Shown in pieces: positions 28,313 to 37,675 of a stretch of 64,000 nucleotides of DNA (the first letter of the stretch is position 1; the number at the start of each line of letters is the position of its first letter). The notes beneath the pieces were generated by a model. The model ran no database searches, had not been told where the DNA came from, and worked only from the letters and a program-made list of their open reading frames with translations. The stretch covers positions 248,001 to 312,000 of the forward strand of contig QFMX01000001.1 of NCBI GenBank assembly GCA_003240625.1. The letters are read 5' to 3'. Both the position numbers and the translations under genes were made by a program. This DNA comes from Sphingomonas taxi. GTDB lineage: Bacteria; Pseudomonadota; Alphaproteobacteria; Sphingomonadales; Sphingomonadaceae.

Positions 28313-29232
28313 CCAGCGTCTTCATCGACGGCGCCGTCGGCACCACCGGCCTCGAAATCCGCGAGCGGCTTGCCGGACGGAGCGATATCTCGATCGCGCT
28401 GCTGGCCGAGGATCGCCGGAAGGATCCGGCGGCACGGCGCGAGGCCTTGAACGATGCCGATTTCGTCATCCTCTGCCTGCCCGACGACGCGGCTCGCGAG
28501 GCGGTGACGCTGATCGACAATTCGCGTACCCGCGTGATCGACGCGTCGAGTGCGCACCGCGTCGCTGCAGGCTGGACTTACGGCTTCCCCGAACTGCCGG
28601 GTCAGGCCGAGAAAATTGCGAGCGCCGCTCGGGTCGCGAACCCGGGCTGCTATCCAACCGGCTTCCTCGCGCTCGTCGCACCGCTGGTTTCCGCTGGGCT
28701 GATCCCCGCCGACCTGCCGCTGAGCATCAACGCGACCTCGGGCTATTCGGGCGGCGGCAAGGCGATGATCGCCGAGTTCGAGGCCGGTGGCTCGACGACC
28801 GCCTTCCGCGCCTACGCGCTCGGCCTCGCGCACAAGCATATCGCCGAGATGACGCAGCATGCGGGCCTCGCCCACGCACCGATCTTCGCGCCCGCGGTGG
28901 CCAACGCCTATCGCGGCATGGTCGTCGAGGTGCCTCTGCATCTCCACGCCCTGCCCGGCCGCCCGACCCTCGCGGCGATCAAGGACGTCTTGCGCGCGGC
29001 GTTCGACGGCTCGACGCTCGTGACGGTGGCACCGGGCGATATCGGCGCGGTCGATATCGAGGAGAATGCGGGGACCGACCGGCTGACGCTGCGAGTCTGC
29101 GGCAACGATGCGGTCGGCCATGCACGGCTGGTCGCGACGCTCGACAATCTGGGCAAGGGTGCCGGCGGCGCCGCGGTCCAGAACCTCAACATCATGGCCG
29201 GGGTCGACCCGGTCGCCGGCCTGGTTTTCTAA
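28309..29232 (+). CDS. argC: N-acetyl-gamma-glutamyl-phosphate reductase, class 2
   Basis: NADPH-dependent third step of arginine synthesis; 307 residues, matching the shorter class 2 form. The NADP-binding start reads VFIDGAVGTTGLEI, and the catalytic cysteine is in VANPGCYPTGFLALV near residue 108. SGYSGGGK and the C-terminal KGAGGAAVQNLNIM are also family motifs. It overlaps the SH3 gene by four bases and lies 27 bases upstream of zwf. Confidence 0.94.
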   Translation: MTSVFIDGAVGTTGLEIRERLAGRSDISIALLAEDRRKDPAARREALNDADFVILCLPDDAAREAVTLIDNSRTRVIDASSAHRVAAGWTYGFPELPGQAEKIASAARVANPGCYPTGFLALVAPLVSAGLIPADLPLSINATSGYSGGGKAMIAEFEAGGSTTAFRAYALGLAHKHIAEMTQHAGLAHAPIFAPAVANAYRGMVVEVPLHLHALPGRPTLAAIKDVLRAAFDGSTLVTVAPGDIGAVDIEENAGTDRLTLRVCGNDAVGHARLVATLDNLGKGAGGAAVQNLNIMAGVDPVAGLVF

Positions 29233-29259
29233 AGAAACCGGCTAGTTCCAGGAGCTTTT

Positions 29260-30723
29260 ATGCACCGTAATCCCGTAGCCAAGCTGCTCCTGTTCGGCGC
29301 GACCGGCGATCTCGCGCAGCGCATGCTGCTGCCGTCGCTCTATGGCCTGCACGCCGATGGGTTGCTGCCCGAAGAGCTGACGATCACCGGTGCCGCGCGT
29401 CACGAGCACGACGACAAGGATTACCGCAAGTTCGCAAAGAAGGCGCTCGACGAGTTCCTCCCCGAGGATCGCAAGGACGAGAGCGCGATCGGATCGTTCC
29501 TCGACCGGCTGTTCTATCAGGCGACCGACCTGTCGGACCCGGCCGCGTTCCAGCCGCTGGCGGACAAGATCGGCGATATCTCCGGCGGGCTGGCGATCTA
29601 CCTCTCGACCGCACCGTCGCTGTTCGAATCGGCGATCGAGGGGCTGCACAAAGTTGGCCTCGCCGGCGAGACGGTCCGCGTAGGGCTGGAAAAGCCGCTC
29701 GGCTACGACCTCGACACCAGCCGCGAGATCAACGACGCGGTGGCGAAGGCCTTCCCGGAAGACCGGACCTATCGGATCGATCATTATCTCGGCAAGGAAA
29801 CCGTCCAGAACATCCTGGCGCTGCGCTTCGGCAACTCGTTCTTCGAGCCGGTCTGGAATGCGCAGGGGATCGACAACGTCCAGATCACGATTTCGGAGAC
29901 CGTCGGGCTGGAGGAGCGCGCCGGCTATTACGAGAGCGCCGGCGCGCTGCGCGACATGGTCCAGAACCATATGCTGCAACTGCTCGCGCTGATCGCGATG
30001 GAGCCGCCCGCGCGCTTCGAGGGCACCGACGTCCGCGACGAAAAGTCGAAGGTGTTCCGCTCGCTGCGTCTGATCAAGCCCGAGGAGGTGCCCAACGTCA
30101 CCGTCACCGGCCAGTACGGCGAAGGCGCGGTGAAGGGGAAGTTCGTCAAGAGCTACTCCGACGAACTGGGCGAGGCCTCGAACACCGAAACGTTCGTCGC
30201 GATCAAGGCGCATGTCGACAATTGGCGCTGGCGCGGCGTGCCCTTCTATCTGCGCACCGGCAAGCGCATGGCCGCGCGCCGCAGCGAGATCGCGATCCAG
30301 TTCAAGTCGGTACCGCATTCGATGTTCGCTGGGCGCGGTGGCCTGTTGCAGCCCAACATGCTCATTATCCGCCTCCAGCCGGAGGAATATGTCCAGCTGC
30401 TGGTTATGGCGAAGGAGCCGGGTCTCGACCGCGAGGGCGTCCGCCTGCGCGAAGTGCCGTTGAACCTCAGCATGGACGCCGAGTTCGCCGGCACGCGTCG
30501 CCGGATCGCGTATGAACGCCTGCTGCTTGACCTGATCGAGGGCGACCAGACCTTGTTCGTGCGCCGCGACGAGGTCGAGGCGCAATGGACCTGGATCGAC
30601 GCGATCCGCGAGGGCTGGAAGGCCAATGCGATGAAGCCCAAGAGTTATGCCTCGGGTAGCTGGGGTCCGTCCGCGGCGATCGCGCTGACCGAACGCGATG
30701 GCGTGACCTGGCAGGACGACTGA
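29260..30723 (+). CDS. zwf: Glucose-6-phosphate 1-dehydrogenase
   Basis: Oxidises glucose 6-phosphate to 6-phosphogluconolactone, the first step of the Entner-Doudoroff and oxidative pentose-phosphate routes; 487 residues. Seen are the nucleotide-binding LLLFGATGDLAQRMLLPSLY, LEKPLGYDLDTS, and the active-site RIDHYLGKETVQNILALRF with its catalytic histidine near residue 180. AGGAG lies just before the ATG. It opens the zwf-pgl-edd-glk-eda run. Confidence 0.97.
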   Translation: MHRNPVAKLLLFGATGDLAQRMLLPSLYGLHADGLLPEELTITGAARHEHDDKDYRKFAKKALDEFLPEDRKDESAIGSFLDRLFYQATDLSDPAAFQPLADKIGDISGGLAIYLSTAPSLFESAIEGLHKVGLAGETVRVGLEKPLGYDLDTSREINDAVAKAFPEDRTYRIDHYLGKETVQNILALRFGNSFFEPVWNAQGIDNVQITISETVGLEERAGYYESAGALRDMVQNHMLQLLALIAMEPPARFEGTDVRDEKSKVFRSLRLIKPEEVPNVTVTGQYGEGAVKGKFVKSYSDELGEASNTETFVAIKAHVDNWRWRGVPFYLRTGKRMAARRSEIAIQFKSVPHSMFAGRGGLLQPNMLIIRLQPEEYVQLLVMAKEPGLDREGVRLREVPLNLSMDAEFAGTRRRIAYERLLLDLIEGDQTLFVRRDEVEAQWTWIDAIREGWKANAMKPKSYASGSWGPSAAIALTERDGVTWQDD

Positions 30724-30739
30724 GTTTGTTTTCTTCCGT

Positions 30740-30857
30740 TCGTCCCGAGTAGCCTTCGAGCGAAGTCGAGAAGGCGTATCGAGGGATCGGCCCGTTTGTG
30801 GCATTGTACCTCGATACGGGATCTCGACTTCGCTCGATCCCTACTCGGCACGAACGG
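30740..30857. repeat. Two-armed element, family F
   Basis: TTCGTCCCGAGTAGCCTTCG opens the left side, which contains CGAGCGAAGTCGAGAAGGCG; the right side mirrors it with GATCTCGACTTCGCTCGATC and CTACTCGGCACGAA. It lies between zwf and pgl inside the Entner-Doudoroff gene run. Only one copy is in the window. Confidence 0.75.
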
Positions 30858-30894
30858 CATTTTTGACAGCAATTTTCTGAGTGAGTTCAAGTTT

Positions 30895-31599
30895 ATGACC
30901 GAAATCGAATGGTGGGATTACGAGGATTCCGACGAGCTCGCCAATGCAGTCGCGGGCGACATCCAGTTCGTCATCGAGAGTGCGCTGGACGCGCGCGGCT
31001 CGGCGGTGATCGCGCTGGCGGGCGGCAAGACGCCGTTCGCCGCGTATGAGAAGCTCGCCCAGGCGAAGCTCGACTGGAAGAAGGTCACGATCATCCCCGG
31101 CGACGAGCGGATCGTGAAGCTCGGCGATCCGTTGTCGAACGTGACGGCGCTGGCGAAGATCTTCCTCCCCAAGGGCGCGCGCGTGAAGCCGATCGTTCCC
31201 GAGGCGATGTCGGACTACAAGGCGGCGGGCCGCTCGGCGGATGCGCTGATGCAGGACCTGCACTGGCCGCTCGACTTCTGCCTGCTCGGCATGGGCGGCG
31301 ACGGGCATACCGCGTCGATCTTCCCTGGCCCCGATTATGACGAGGCGCTGAGCGGTCCCAAGGAACGTCGTGCGCTCGGCGTGATGCCCGATCCGCTGCC
31401 GCCCGAAGCACCGCTGGCGCGCGTGACGCTGTCGGCTGCCGCCATCGCATCGTCGAAAGCACTGATGATCATGATCACCGGCGACGCGAAGAAGAAGGTG
31501 CTGGAGCGGGCGATCGAACAGGGCCCGTCGTCGTCCTACCCGATCGGCCGCGTGCTGGCCGAGGTCGAGCTGCCGGTCGACGTGCACTGGGCACCGTGA
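30895..31599 (+). CDS. pgl: 6-phosphogluconolactonase
   Basis: Hydrolyses the lactone made by Zwf to 6-phosphogluconate; 234 residues of the DevB/SOL type. Motifs are IALAGGKTPFAAYEKLA, IIPGDERIV and LLGMGGDGHTASIFPG. The ATG at 30895 starts the conserved N terminus; the frame runs back into the family F element, which is not coding. It overlaps edd by four bases. Confidence 0.95.
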   Translation: MTEIEWWDYEDSDELANAVAGDIQFVIESALDARGSAVIALAGGKTPFAAYEKLAQAKLDWKKVTIIPGDERIVKLGDPLSNVTALAKIFLPKGARVKPIVPEAMSDYKAAGRSADALMQDLHWPLDFCLLGMGGDGHTASIFPGPDYDEALSGPKERRALGVMPDPLPPEAPLARVTLSAAAIASSKALMIMITGDAKKKVLERAIEQGPSSSYPIGRVLAEVELPVDVHWAP

Positions 31600-33416
31600 C
31601 GATGCTGAACGCCGTCGTCTCCGCGGTCACCGACCGGATCATCGAGCGCTCGCGTGACAGCCGCGCCGCGTATCTCGCGCTGATCGAGCGCGAGGCGGCG
31701 TCGCAGGTGCGTCGGCCGGGCCTGGGCTGCGCGAACCTCGCGCACGCTTATGCCGGGACCGAGGAAGACCGCGACGCGATGAAGGCCGATGCCGGCATGA
31801 ACATCGGCATCGTCACCGCATATAACGACATGCTGTCGGCGCACGCCGTCTATTATCGCTACCCCGAGCTGATGAAGATCTGGGCGCGTGAGGCGGGGGC
31901 GACTGCGCAGGTCGCGGGCGGCGTGCCGGCGATGTGCGACGGCGTGACGCAGGGCTATCCGGGCATGGAGCTGTCACTGTTCAGCCGCGACACGATCGCG
32001 CTGAGCACGGCGATTGCCTTGTCGCATGGGACGTTCGAGGGCGCGGCGCTGCTCGGCATCTGCGACAAGATCGTTCCCGGTCTGCTGATGGGTGCGTTGC
32101 GCTTCGGGCATCTGCCGATGGTGCTGATCCCTGGCGGCCCGATGCCGACCGGGCTTCCCAACAAGGCCAAGGCCGCGGTGCGCGAGAAATTCGCGGAAGG
32201 TCTGGTCGGTCGCGAGGAACTGCTCGAGGCCGAGATCGGCGCGTATCATTCGAAGGGCACGTGCACCTTCTATGGCACGGCGAACACCAACCAGATGATG
32301 ATGGAGGTCATGGGCCTCCACATGCCGGGCGCGGCGTTCGTCAATCCAGGCACCAAGCTGCGCCAGGAACTGACGCGGGCCGCAGTGCACCGGCTGGCAA
32401 AGATCGGCGCGCGGGGCGATTCGTACCGGCCGCTCGGCCATTGCGTCGACGAGAAGGCGATCGTGAACGCCGCGGTCGGCCTGCTCGCGACGGGTGGCTC
32501 GACCAACCATTTGCTCCACGTGCCGGCGATCGCTCGCGCGGCGGGGATCATCATCGACTGGGAGGATTTCGACCGCCTCTCCTGCGCAGTACCGCTGATC
32601 GCGCGCGTCTATCCCAATGGCTCTGCGGACGTGAACGCGTTCGAGGCGGCCGGCGGCATGCCCTATGTGATCCGCGAACTGCTCGGCGAAGGCCTGTTGC
32701 ACGGCGACATCATGACGATCGGCGGCGACGACCTGTCGGCCTATGCGAAGACCGCGGTCGTAGAGGGCGATACACTCGCTTGGCGCGATACGCCGGATAG
32801 CGGCGACGAGACGATCCTGCGCCCTGCGACCGCGCCGTTCTCGCCGGATGGCGGAATGCGGATCCTTGCGGGCAATATCGGCCGCGCCTGCATCAAGGTG
32901 TCCGCGGTCGAGCGCGAGCGGTGGATCGTCGAGGCGCCTGCGATGGTGTTCGACGACCAGCTCGATGTGATCGAGGCGTTCAAGCGTGGCGAGCTGGAGA
33001 AGGACGTCGTCGTCGTCGTCCGCTTCCAGGGGCCGCGCGCGAACGGGATGCCGGAGCTGCACAAGCTGACGCCGCCGCTGGGCGTGTTGCAGAATCGTGG
33101 GTTCAAGGTGGCGCTGGTCACCGATGGGCGGATGTCGGGTGCGAGCGGGAAAGTGCCGTGCGCGATCCATTGCTCGCCCGAGGCGCTGCTCGATGGTGCG
33201 ATCGGGTTGATCCGGGATGGCGACATGATCCGGGTGGATGCGGTCAACGGCACGCTGGAGGCGCTGGTCGATGCGGATGTATGGGCCACGCGCCGGATGG
33301 AGGCGACGCCGCCGCCGGTGAGCGGGATGGGTCGCGAGCTGTTCGGGATGTTCCGCGGCCTTGCCGACGAGGCCGAGAAGGGCGCGTCGGCGATGCTGGC
33401 GGGCGCTGGGCTTTAA
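31596..33416 (+). CDS. edd: Phosphogluconate dehydratase
   Basis: Dehydrates 6-phosphogluconate to KDPG; 606 residues of the IlvD/Edd family with an iron-sulfur cluster. The cluster cysteines are in GVPAMCDGVTQG, LLGICDKIVPG and KGTCTFYGTANTNQ. PMPTGLPNKAKAAVREKF is specific to Edd and separates it from IlvD. The GTG at 31596 overlaps the pgl stop as GTGA; an ATG at 31602 is an alternative two codons on. Confidence 0.96.
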   Translation: MTMLNAVVSAVTDRIIERSRDSRAAYLALIEREAASQVRRPGLGCANLAHAYAGTEEDRDAMKADAGMNIGIVTAYNDMLSAHAVYYRYPELMKIWAREAGATAQVAGGVPAMCDGVTQGYPGMELSLFSRDTIALSTAIALSHGTFEGAALLGICDKIVPGLLMGALRFGHLPMVLIPGGPMPTGLPNKAKAAVREKFAEGLVGREELLEAEIGAYHSKGTCTFYGTANTNQMMMEVMGLHMPGAAFVNPGTKLRQELTRAAVHRLAKIGARGDSYRPLGHCVDEKAIVNAAVGLLATGGSTNHLLHVPAIARAAGIIIDWEDFDRLSCAVPLIARVYPNGSADVNAFEAAGGMPYVIRELLGEGLLHGDIMTIGGDDLSAYAKTAVVEGDTLAWRDTPDSGDETILRPATAPFSPDGGMRILAGNIGRACIKVSAVERERWIVEAPAMVFDDQLDVIEAFKRGELEKDVVVVVRFQGPRANGMPELHKLTPPLGVLQNRGFKVALVTDGRMSGASGKVPCAIHCSPEALLDGAIGLIRDGDMIRVDAVNGTLEALVDADVWATRRMEATPPPVSGMGRELFGMFRGLADEAEKGASAMLAGAGL

Positions 33417-33453
33417 AGCGCATCTCACACGCCGCCGTCGCCTCAGCCACACC

Positions 33454-33540
33454 CCCGTCATCCCGGCGAAAGCCGGGACCTCGCTCAACGGGGACGGACT
33501 ATGCGGCTTGAGATCCCAGCTTTCGCTGGGATAACGGGGG
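33454..33540. repeat. Two-armed palindromic element, family E (copy 2)
   Basis: Arms CGTCATCCCGGCGAAAGCCG and GATCCCAGCTTTCGCTGGGA with a core of about 35 bases. It lies between edd and glk, inside the Entner-Doudoroff run, 26 bases before glk. Confidence 0.8.
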
Positions 33541-33565
33541 ACAATAATAATAGACGGAGGATGAC

Positions 33566-34534
33566 ATGGAAATCGTAGCGGCAGATATCGGCGGGACGCA
33601 CGCGCGCTTCGCGATCGCCGAGGTCGAGAACGGCCGCGTCGTGTCGCTCGGCGAGCCAGCGACGCTGAAGACCGCGGACCACGCGTCGCTCCAGACCGCG
33701 TATCAGGCGTTCGAGGCGGGGCTGGGTCGCCCCCTCCCCCGCGCGCTCGCGATCGCGGTCGCGTCGCCGGTCGCAAACGACGTTATCCGGCTCACCAACA
33801 ACCCGTGGATCATCCGCAAGTCGCTGATCACCGAGCGCTTGAAGGCCGACCAGTGGGTGGTCGTCAACGATTTCGGTGCGGTCGGCCATGCCGTCGCGCA
33901 GGTGCCGAGCAGCGACTTCATCCACCTCTGCGGTCCCGATACGCCGCTGCCGTCCGAGGGCATCACGACGATCTGCGGCCCCGGCACCGGCCTAGGCGTC
34001 GCGCAGTTGCTGCGACGCAAAAACGGCTATCAGGTGCTCGAAACCGAGGGCGGGCACATGGACTTCGCCCCGCTCGACGGGATCGAGGACGCGCTGCTGA
34101 AGCGGCTGCGCAAGACCTTCACGCGCGTATCGGCGGAGCGCGTCGTCGCCGGGCCCGGCATCGTCGCGATCTACGAGACGCTCGCCGCGCTTGAGGGCCG
34201 CGCGGTTCCCAGCCATGACGACAAGACGATCTGGACCGAAGCGATCGACGGTACCGACTCGATCGCGCTGGCCGCGCTCGACCGGTTCTGCCTAGCCCTC
34301 GGCGCGGTCGCGGGTGATCTTGCGCTCGCGCAAGGCGCCAAGGCGGTCGTGATCGCAGGCGGGCTCGGATTCCGGATCAAGGATCGGCTTATCCGCTCGG
34401 GCTTCGACCAGCGGTTCGTCGCCAAGGGCCGTTTCCAGACGATGATGGCGGCGATGCCCGTCAAGCTCATCACCCATCCCCAGCCCGGCCTGTTCGGCGC
34501 CGCGGCCGCCTTCGCACAGGAACACACCCAATGA
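33566..34534 (+). CDS. glk: Glucokinase
   Basis: ATP-dependent phosphorylation of glucose; 322 residues of the bacterial Glk family. The phosphate-binding ADIGGTHARFAIA starts the protein, followed by VNDFGAVGHAV, CGPGTGLGVAQL and ETEGGHMDFAPLD. GGAGG lies seven bases before the ATG. It supplies the substrate for Zwf and overlaps eda by four bases. Confidence 0.95.
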   Translation: MEIVAADIGGTHARFAIAEVENGRVVSLGEPATLKTADHASLQTAYQAFEAGLGRPLPRALAIAVASPVANDVIRLTNNPWIIRKSLITERLKADQWVVVNDFGAVGHAVAQVPSSDFIHLCGPDTPLPSEGITTICGPGTGLGVAQLLRRKNGYQVLETEGGHMDFAPLDGIEDALLKRLRKTFTRVSAERVVAGPGIVAIYETLAALEGRAVPSHDDKTIWTEAIDGTDSIALAALDRFCLALGAVAGDLALAQGAKAVVIAGGLGFRIKDRLIRSGFDQRFVAKGRFQTMMAAMPVKLITHPQPGLFGAAAAFAQEHTQ

Positions 34535-35151
34535 CCGCCAACTCGACCGTCACCATCGCCGACATCATGCAGACCAGCGCCGTCATCCCGGTGCTGGTCA
34601 TCGAGGACGCCGCGCTCGCCCGTCCGCTCGCCGAGGCGCTGGTCGCAGGCGGCCTGCGCGTGCTCGAGGTGACGTTGCGCACCGGTGCCGCACTCGAAGC
34701 CATCGCCGAGATGAAGAAGGTGCCGGGCGCGATCGTCGGCGCGGGCACTGTCGTCAACACGCAGCAGTTCGCGCAGGTCCGCGATGCGGGCGCGGAGTTC
34801 ATCGTCTCGCCGGGGCTGACCGAACGCCTCGCCATGCCGATCATCGAGAGCGGCATTCCGTTCCTGCCGGGGATCGCCAATGCGGCGGACATCATGACCG
34901 GGCTCGACCTTGGGCTGACGCACTTCAAGTTCTTTCCGGCCGAGGCGAATGGCGGGTTGAAGGCGCTGAAAGCTCTGGCCGCGCCGTTCTATCAGTGCAG
35001 CTTCTGCCCGACCGGCGGGATCACCGAGGCGAGCGCGCCCGAGTGGCTGGCGTTCAAGCCGGTGCTCTGCGTGGGGGGTAGCTGGGTGACCGGCGGAACG
35101 ATGGCGGAGATCGAGATCAAGGCGCGCGCGGCGAACGCGTTGCGGGGGTAA
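34531..35151 (+). CDS. eda: KDPG/KHG aldolase
   Basis: Cleaves KDPG to pyruvate and glyceraldehyde 3-phosphate, completing the Entner-Doudoroff route; 206 residues. The Schiff-base lysine is in LTHFKFFPAEANGG; LEVTLRTGAALEAI and VGAGTVVN are also family motifs. The start ATGA overlaps the glk stop codon. Confidence 0.96.
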   Translation: MTANSTVTIADIMQTSAVIPVLVIEDAALARPLAEALVAGGLRVLEVTLRTGAALEAIAEMKKVPGAIVGAGTVVNTQQFAQVRDAGAEFIVSPGLTERLAMPIIESGIPFLPGIANAADIMTGLDLGLTHFKFFPAEANGGLKALKALAAPFYQCSFCPTGGITEASAPEWLAFKPVLCVGGSWVTGGTMAEIEIKARAANALRG

Positions 35152-35313
35152 ATCCTCCCCGGCACGGGGAGGGGCACCGCGACGCGTAGCGGCGGGGTGG
35201 AGGGGGAGCGCCACGAGCGTACCGCCTGCGATATCCTGCCCCACTGACGGTACGCTCGCGGTGAGCCCCCTCCACCATCCTGCGGATGGTCCCCCTCCCC
35301 GTCCCGGGGAGGA
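35152..35313. repeat. Two-armed palindromic element, A-like variant
   Basis: Arms ATCCTCCCCGGCACGGGGAG and CTCCCCGTCCCGGGGAGGAT, with inner GTGGAGGGGG and CCCCCTCCACCATCC and a central pair around CGTACC/GGTACG. It fills the gap between the convergent eda and mltG genes, so it could act as a bidirectional terminator. Confidence 0.8.
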
Positions 35314-36282
35314 TTACATCTCGCCGCGGGCTTTGCGGATCGCGTACCATTTCTTCACGTTGGCATTGTGTTCTTCCAGCGTGTTCGCGAACACGTGGCC
35401 GCCGGTGCCGTCCGCTACGAAGTAGAGCGCCTGGGTCTGCGCCGGGTCGAGCACCGCGTCGATCGAGGCACGGCCGGGATTGGCGATCGGGCCGATCGGC
35501 AGGCCGGCTTCGGCGTAGGTGTTGTAGCCGTTCTTCGCGTGCAGTTCCGACCGCAGGATACGGCGGCCTAGCGGGCGCCCCTTGGTGATCGGGTAGATCA
35601 CGGTGGGATCAGCCTGAAGCGGCATGCCGTTGCGCAGGCGATTGCCATAGACCGCGGCGACGGTGCGGCGTTCGGAGGGCTTGCCGGTTTCCTTCTCGAC
35701 GATCGAGGCGAGGATGATCGCCTGTTCGGGAGTGGTCACCGCGATACCGGGTTTGCGCGCCGCCCATGCCTTGGCGAGGTAAGTCTTCATCGCCGACTGC
35801 ATCCGCACGACAACCGCCGCGCGCGTGTCGCCGCGCTCGAACGCGTAGCTGTCGGGGAGGATCGAACCTTCTGCGGGGACCGGTACGGTCCCGGTGAGCC
35901 CTTCCGCCTTCATCAGAGCGTCGTGGACCAAGACAGAGGGATAGCCCTCGGGCACCACGACCAGCCGCTGGACGACCTTGCCGCCCTGCATGAGTTTCAG
36001 GATGTCGGACGGGCTAGCGTGCGCGGGGATCTTGTATTCGCCCGCCTTGATCGGGTCGCCCGAGCCGAACACGCGCGCGTAGAGGCGGAACCGGGTGGCG
36101 GAACCGATCGCGCCGGCCTTTTCGAGTTCGACCGCCGCGGCTGCCAGACTTGCTCCTTGAGGAACCTGAACCGACAAGGCGCGTGGTGCTGGCCCCGCGC
36201 CGCCCCAGCCTTGGACGACCAGGAACAGGGTGACGACTGCCACCAAGCCGACGATGAATCCGAAACAGCCGACCTTGCGCAC
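35314..36282 (-). CDS. mltG: Endolytic murein transglycosylase
   Basis: Inner-membrane YceG/MltG enzyme that cuts growing glycan strands; 322 residues. One transmembrane helix (residues 6-25), a LysM-like region (VPQGASLAAAAVELEKAGAI) and the YceG domain with catalytic Glu in ILASIVEKETG and MPLQADPTVIYP follow. The start is GTG at 36282 (MRKVGCFGF) after CGGGGAACTATA; the 20 codons of open frame before it lie inside a palindromic element. Confidence 0.92.
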   Translation of the reverse strand: MRKVGCFGFIVGLVAVVTLFLVVQGWGGAGPAPRALSVQVPQGASLAAAAVELEKAGAIGSATRFRLYARVFGSGDPIKAGEYKIPAHASPSDILKLMQGGKVVQRLVVVPEGYPSVLVHDALMKAEGLTGTVPVPAEGSILPDSYAFERGDTRAAVVVRMQSAMKTYLAKAWAARKPGIAVTTPEQAIILASIVEKETGKPSERRTVAAVYGNRLRNGMPLQADPTVIYPITKGRPLGRRILRSELHAKNGYNTYAEAGLPIGPIANPGRASIDAVLDPAQTQALYFVADGTGGHVFANTLEEHNANVKKWYAIRKARGEM

Positions 36283-36287
36283 TATAG

Positions 36288-36375
36288 TTCCCCGGCGGAG
36301 GCCGGGGCCCCGTTGGGCAGGCCCTCCGATAAATCGCACCAATTACCCAACTGGACCCCGGCCTTCGCCGGGGAA
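36288..36375. repeat. Palindromic element, family B, short core (copy 2)
   Basis: Arms GTTCCCCGGCGGAGGCCGGG and CCCGGCCTTCGCCGGGGAAC around a short core without the conserved core of the other B copies. It occupies nearly all of the fabF-mltG gap, ends six bases before the mltG start codon on the minus strand and supplies the GGGGA that acts as its ribosome-binding site. Confidence 0.8.
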
Positions 36376-36380
36376 CAGGA

Positions 36381-37643
36381 TTACTGGACCTTCGTCATCA
36401 CCAGCGACGCATTCGTGCCGCCGAAGCCGAACGAGTTGTTCAGCACCGCTCGGACTTCACGCTTTTTGGCCACGTGCGGGACGAGATCGACCCCCACGCA
36501 ACTGTCGCTCGGATTGTCGAGGTTCAGCGTCGGCGGGACGATCTGGTCGCGCAGCGCGAGGATGCAGAAGATGCTCTCGACCGCGCCGGCACCGCCGAGC
36601 AGATGGCCGATCGCGGACTTGGTCGACGACATCGACAGGCCCGAAATCGCATCGCCGAACAGGCGTCGGACCGCACCGAGTTCCAGCTCGTCACCGAGTG
36701 GCGTCGAGGTGCCGTGCGCGTTGATGTAATCGATGTCCTCGAGCGCGAGGCCCGACTTCTTGATCGCCATCTGCATCGATCGGAACGCGCCGTCGCCTTC
36801 GGGATGCGGTGCCGTCACGTGATACGCGTCGCCCGACAGGCCGTAGCCGATCACCTCGGCATACATTTTCGCGCCGCGCGCCTTGGCGTGTTCGTATTCC
36901 TCGAGCACCAGCACACCCGCGCCCTCGCCCATCACGAAGCCGTCGCGGTCCTTGTCGTAGGGACGCGAAGCCTTTTCGGGCGAATCGTTGAAGTTGGTCG
37001 ACAGCGCCCGCGCCTGAGCGAACCCGGCGATGCCGAGCGGGCAGACGGTGCCCTCCGCGCCGCCCGCGAGCATCACGTCGGCATCGTCCATCGCGATCAT
37101 CCGCGCGGCATCGCCGATCGCGTGCGCGCCGGTCGAGCAGGCGGTGACGACCGCATGATTCGGACCGCGCAGGCCATATTTGATCGAGACCTGGCCCGAG
37201 ATCAGGTTGATCAGCCGGCCATGGACGAAGTGCGGCGAGACGCGGCGCGGGCCCTTGGTGTGGAGAACGATCGATTCGCTCTCGATGCCCGGCAGACCGC
37301 CGATGCCCGAGCCGATCGAGACGCCGGCACGCCAGCTCTCTTCGAGCGTCATCTCGGTCAGCCCGGCGTCTTCGAGCGCCTGTCCGGCGGCGTCGATGCC
37401 GTAGATGATGAACGGATCGACCTGGCGCTGAACCTTGTGGTCGACGCGCTTGCCGGGGTCGAAGCCATATTCGTGGTCGGCCGGCTTCACCTCGCAGGCG
37501 ATGCGGCATACCTGATCCGACGCGTCGAAGCGCGTGATCGGGCCCGCGCCCGACTTGCCGGCGAGGATATTCGCCCAGGCCGTTTCAACATCCGCCCCCA
37601 GAGGGGTGACCAGGCCTAGCCCGGTTACGACGACACGCCGCAT
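36381..37643 (-). CDS. fabF: 3-oxoacyl-ACP synthase II
   Basis: Condensing enzyme of fatty-acid elongation; 420 residues. The catalytic triad is visible: Cys in VTACSTGAHAIGDA, His in NAHGTSTPLGD and His in KSAIGHLLGGAGAVE. It lies downstream of acpP, the usual fabD-fabG-acpP-fabF order, though a hairpin separates the two. Confidence 0.97.
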   Translation of the reverse strand: MRRVVVTGLGLVTPLGADVETAWANILAGKSGAGPITRFDASDQVCRIACEVKPADHEYGFDPGKRVDHKVQRQVDPFIIYGIDAAGQALEDAGLTEMTLEESWRAGVSIGSGIGGLPGIESESIVLHTKGPRRVSPHFVHGRLINLISGQVSIKYGLRGPNHAVVTACSTGAHAIGDAARMIAMDDADVMLAGGAEGTVCPLGIAGFAQARALSTNFNDSPEKASRPYDKDRDGFVMGEGAGVLVLEEYEHAKARGAKMYAEVIGYGLSGDAYHVTAPHPEGDGAFRSMQMAIKKSGLALEDIDYINAHGTSTPLGDELELGAVRRLFGDAISGLSMSSTKSAIGHLLGGAGAVESIFCILALRDQIVPPTLNLDNPSDSCVGVDLVPHVAKKREVRAVLNNSFGFGGTNASLVMTKVQ

Positions 37644-37675
37644 GGCTTCAAACTCCGTCTGCTCTCAAAACGAAA

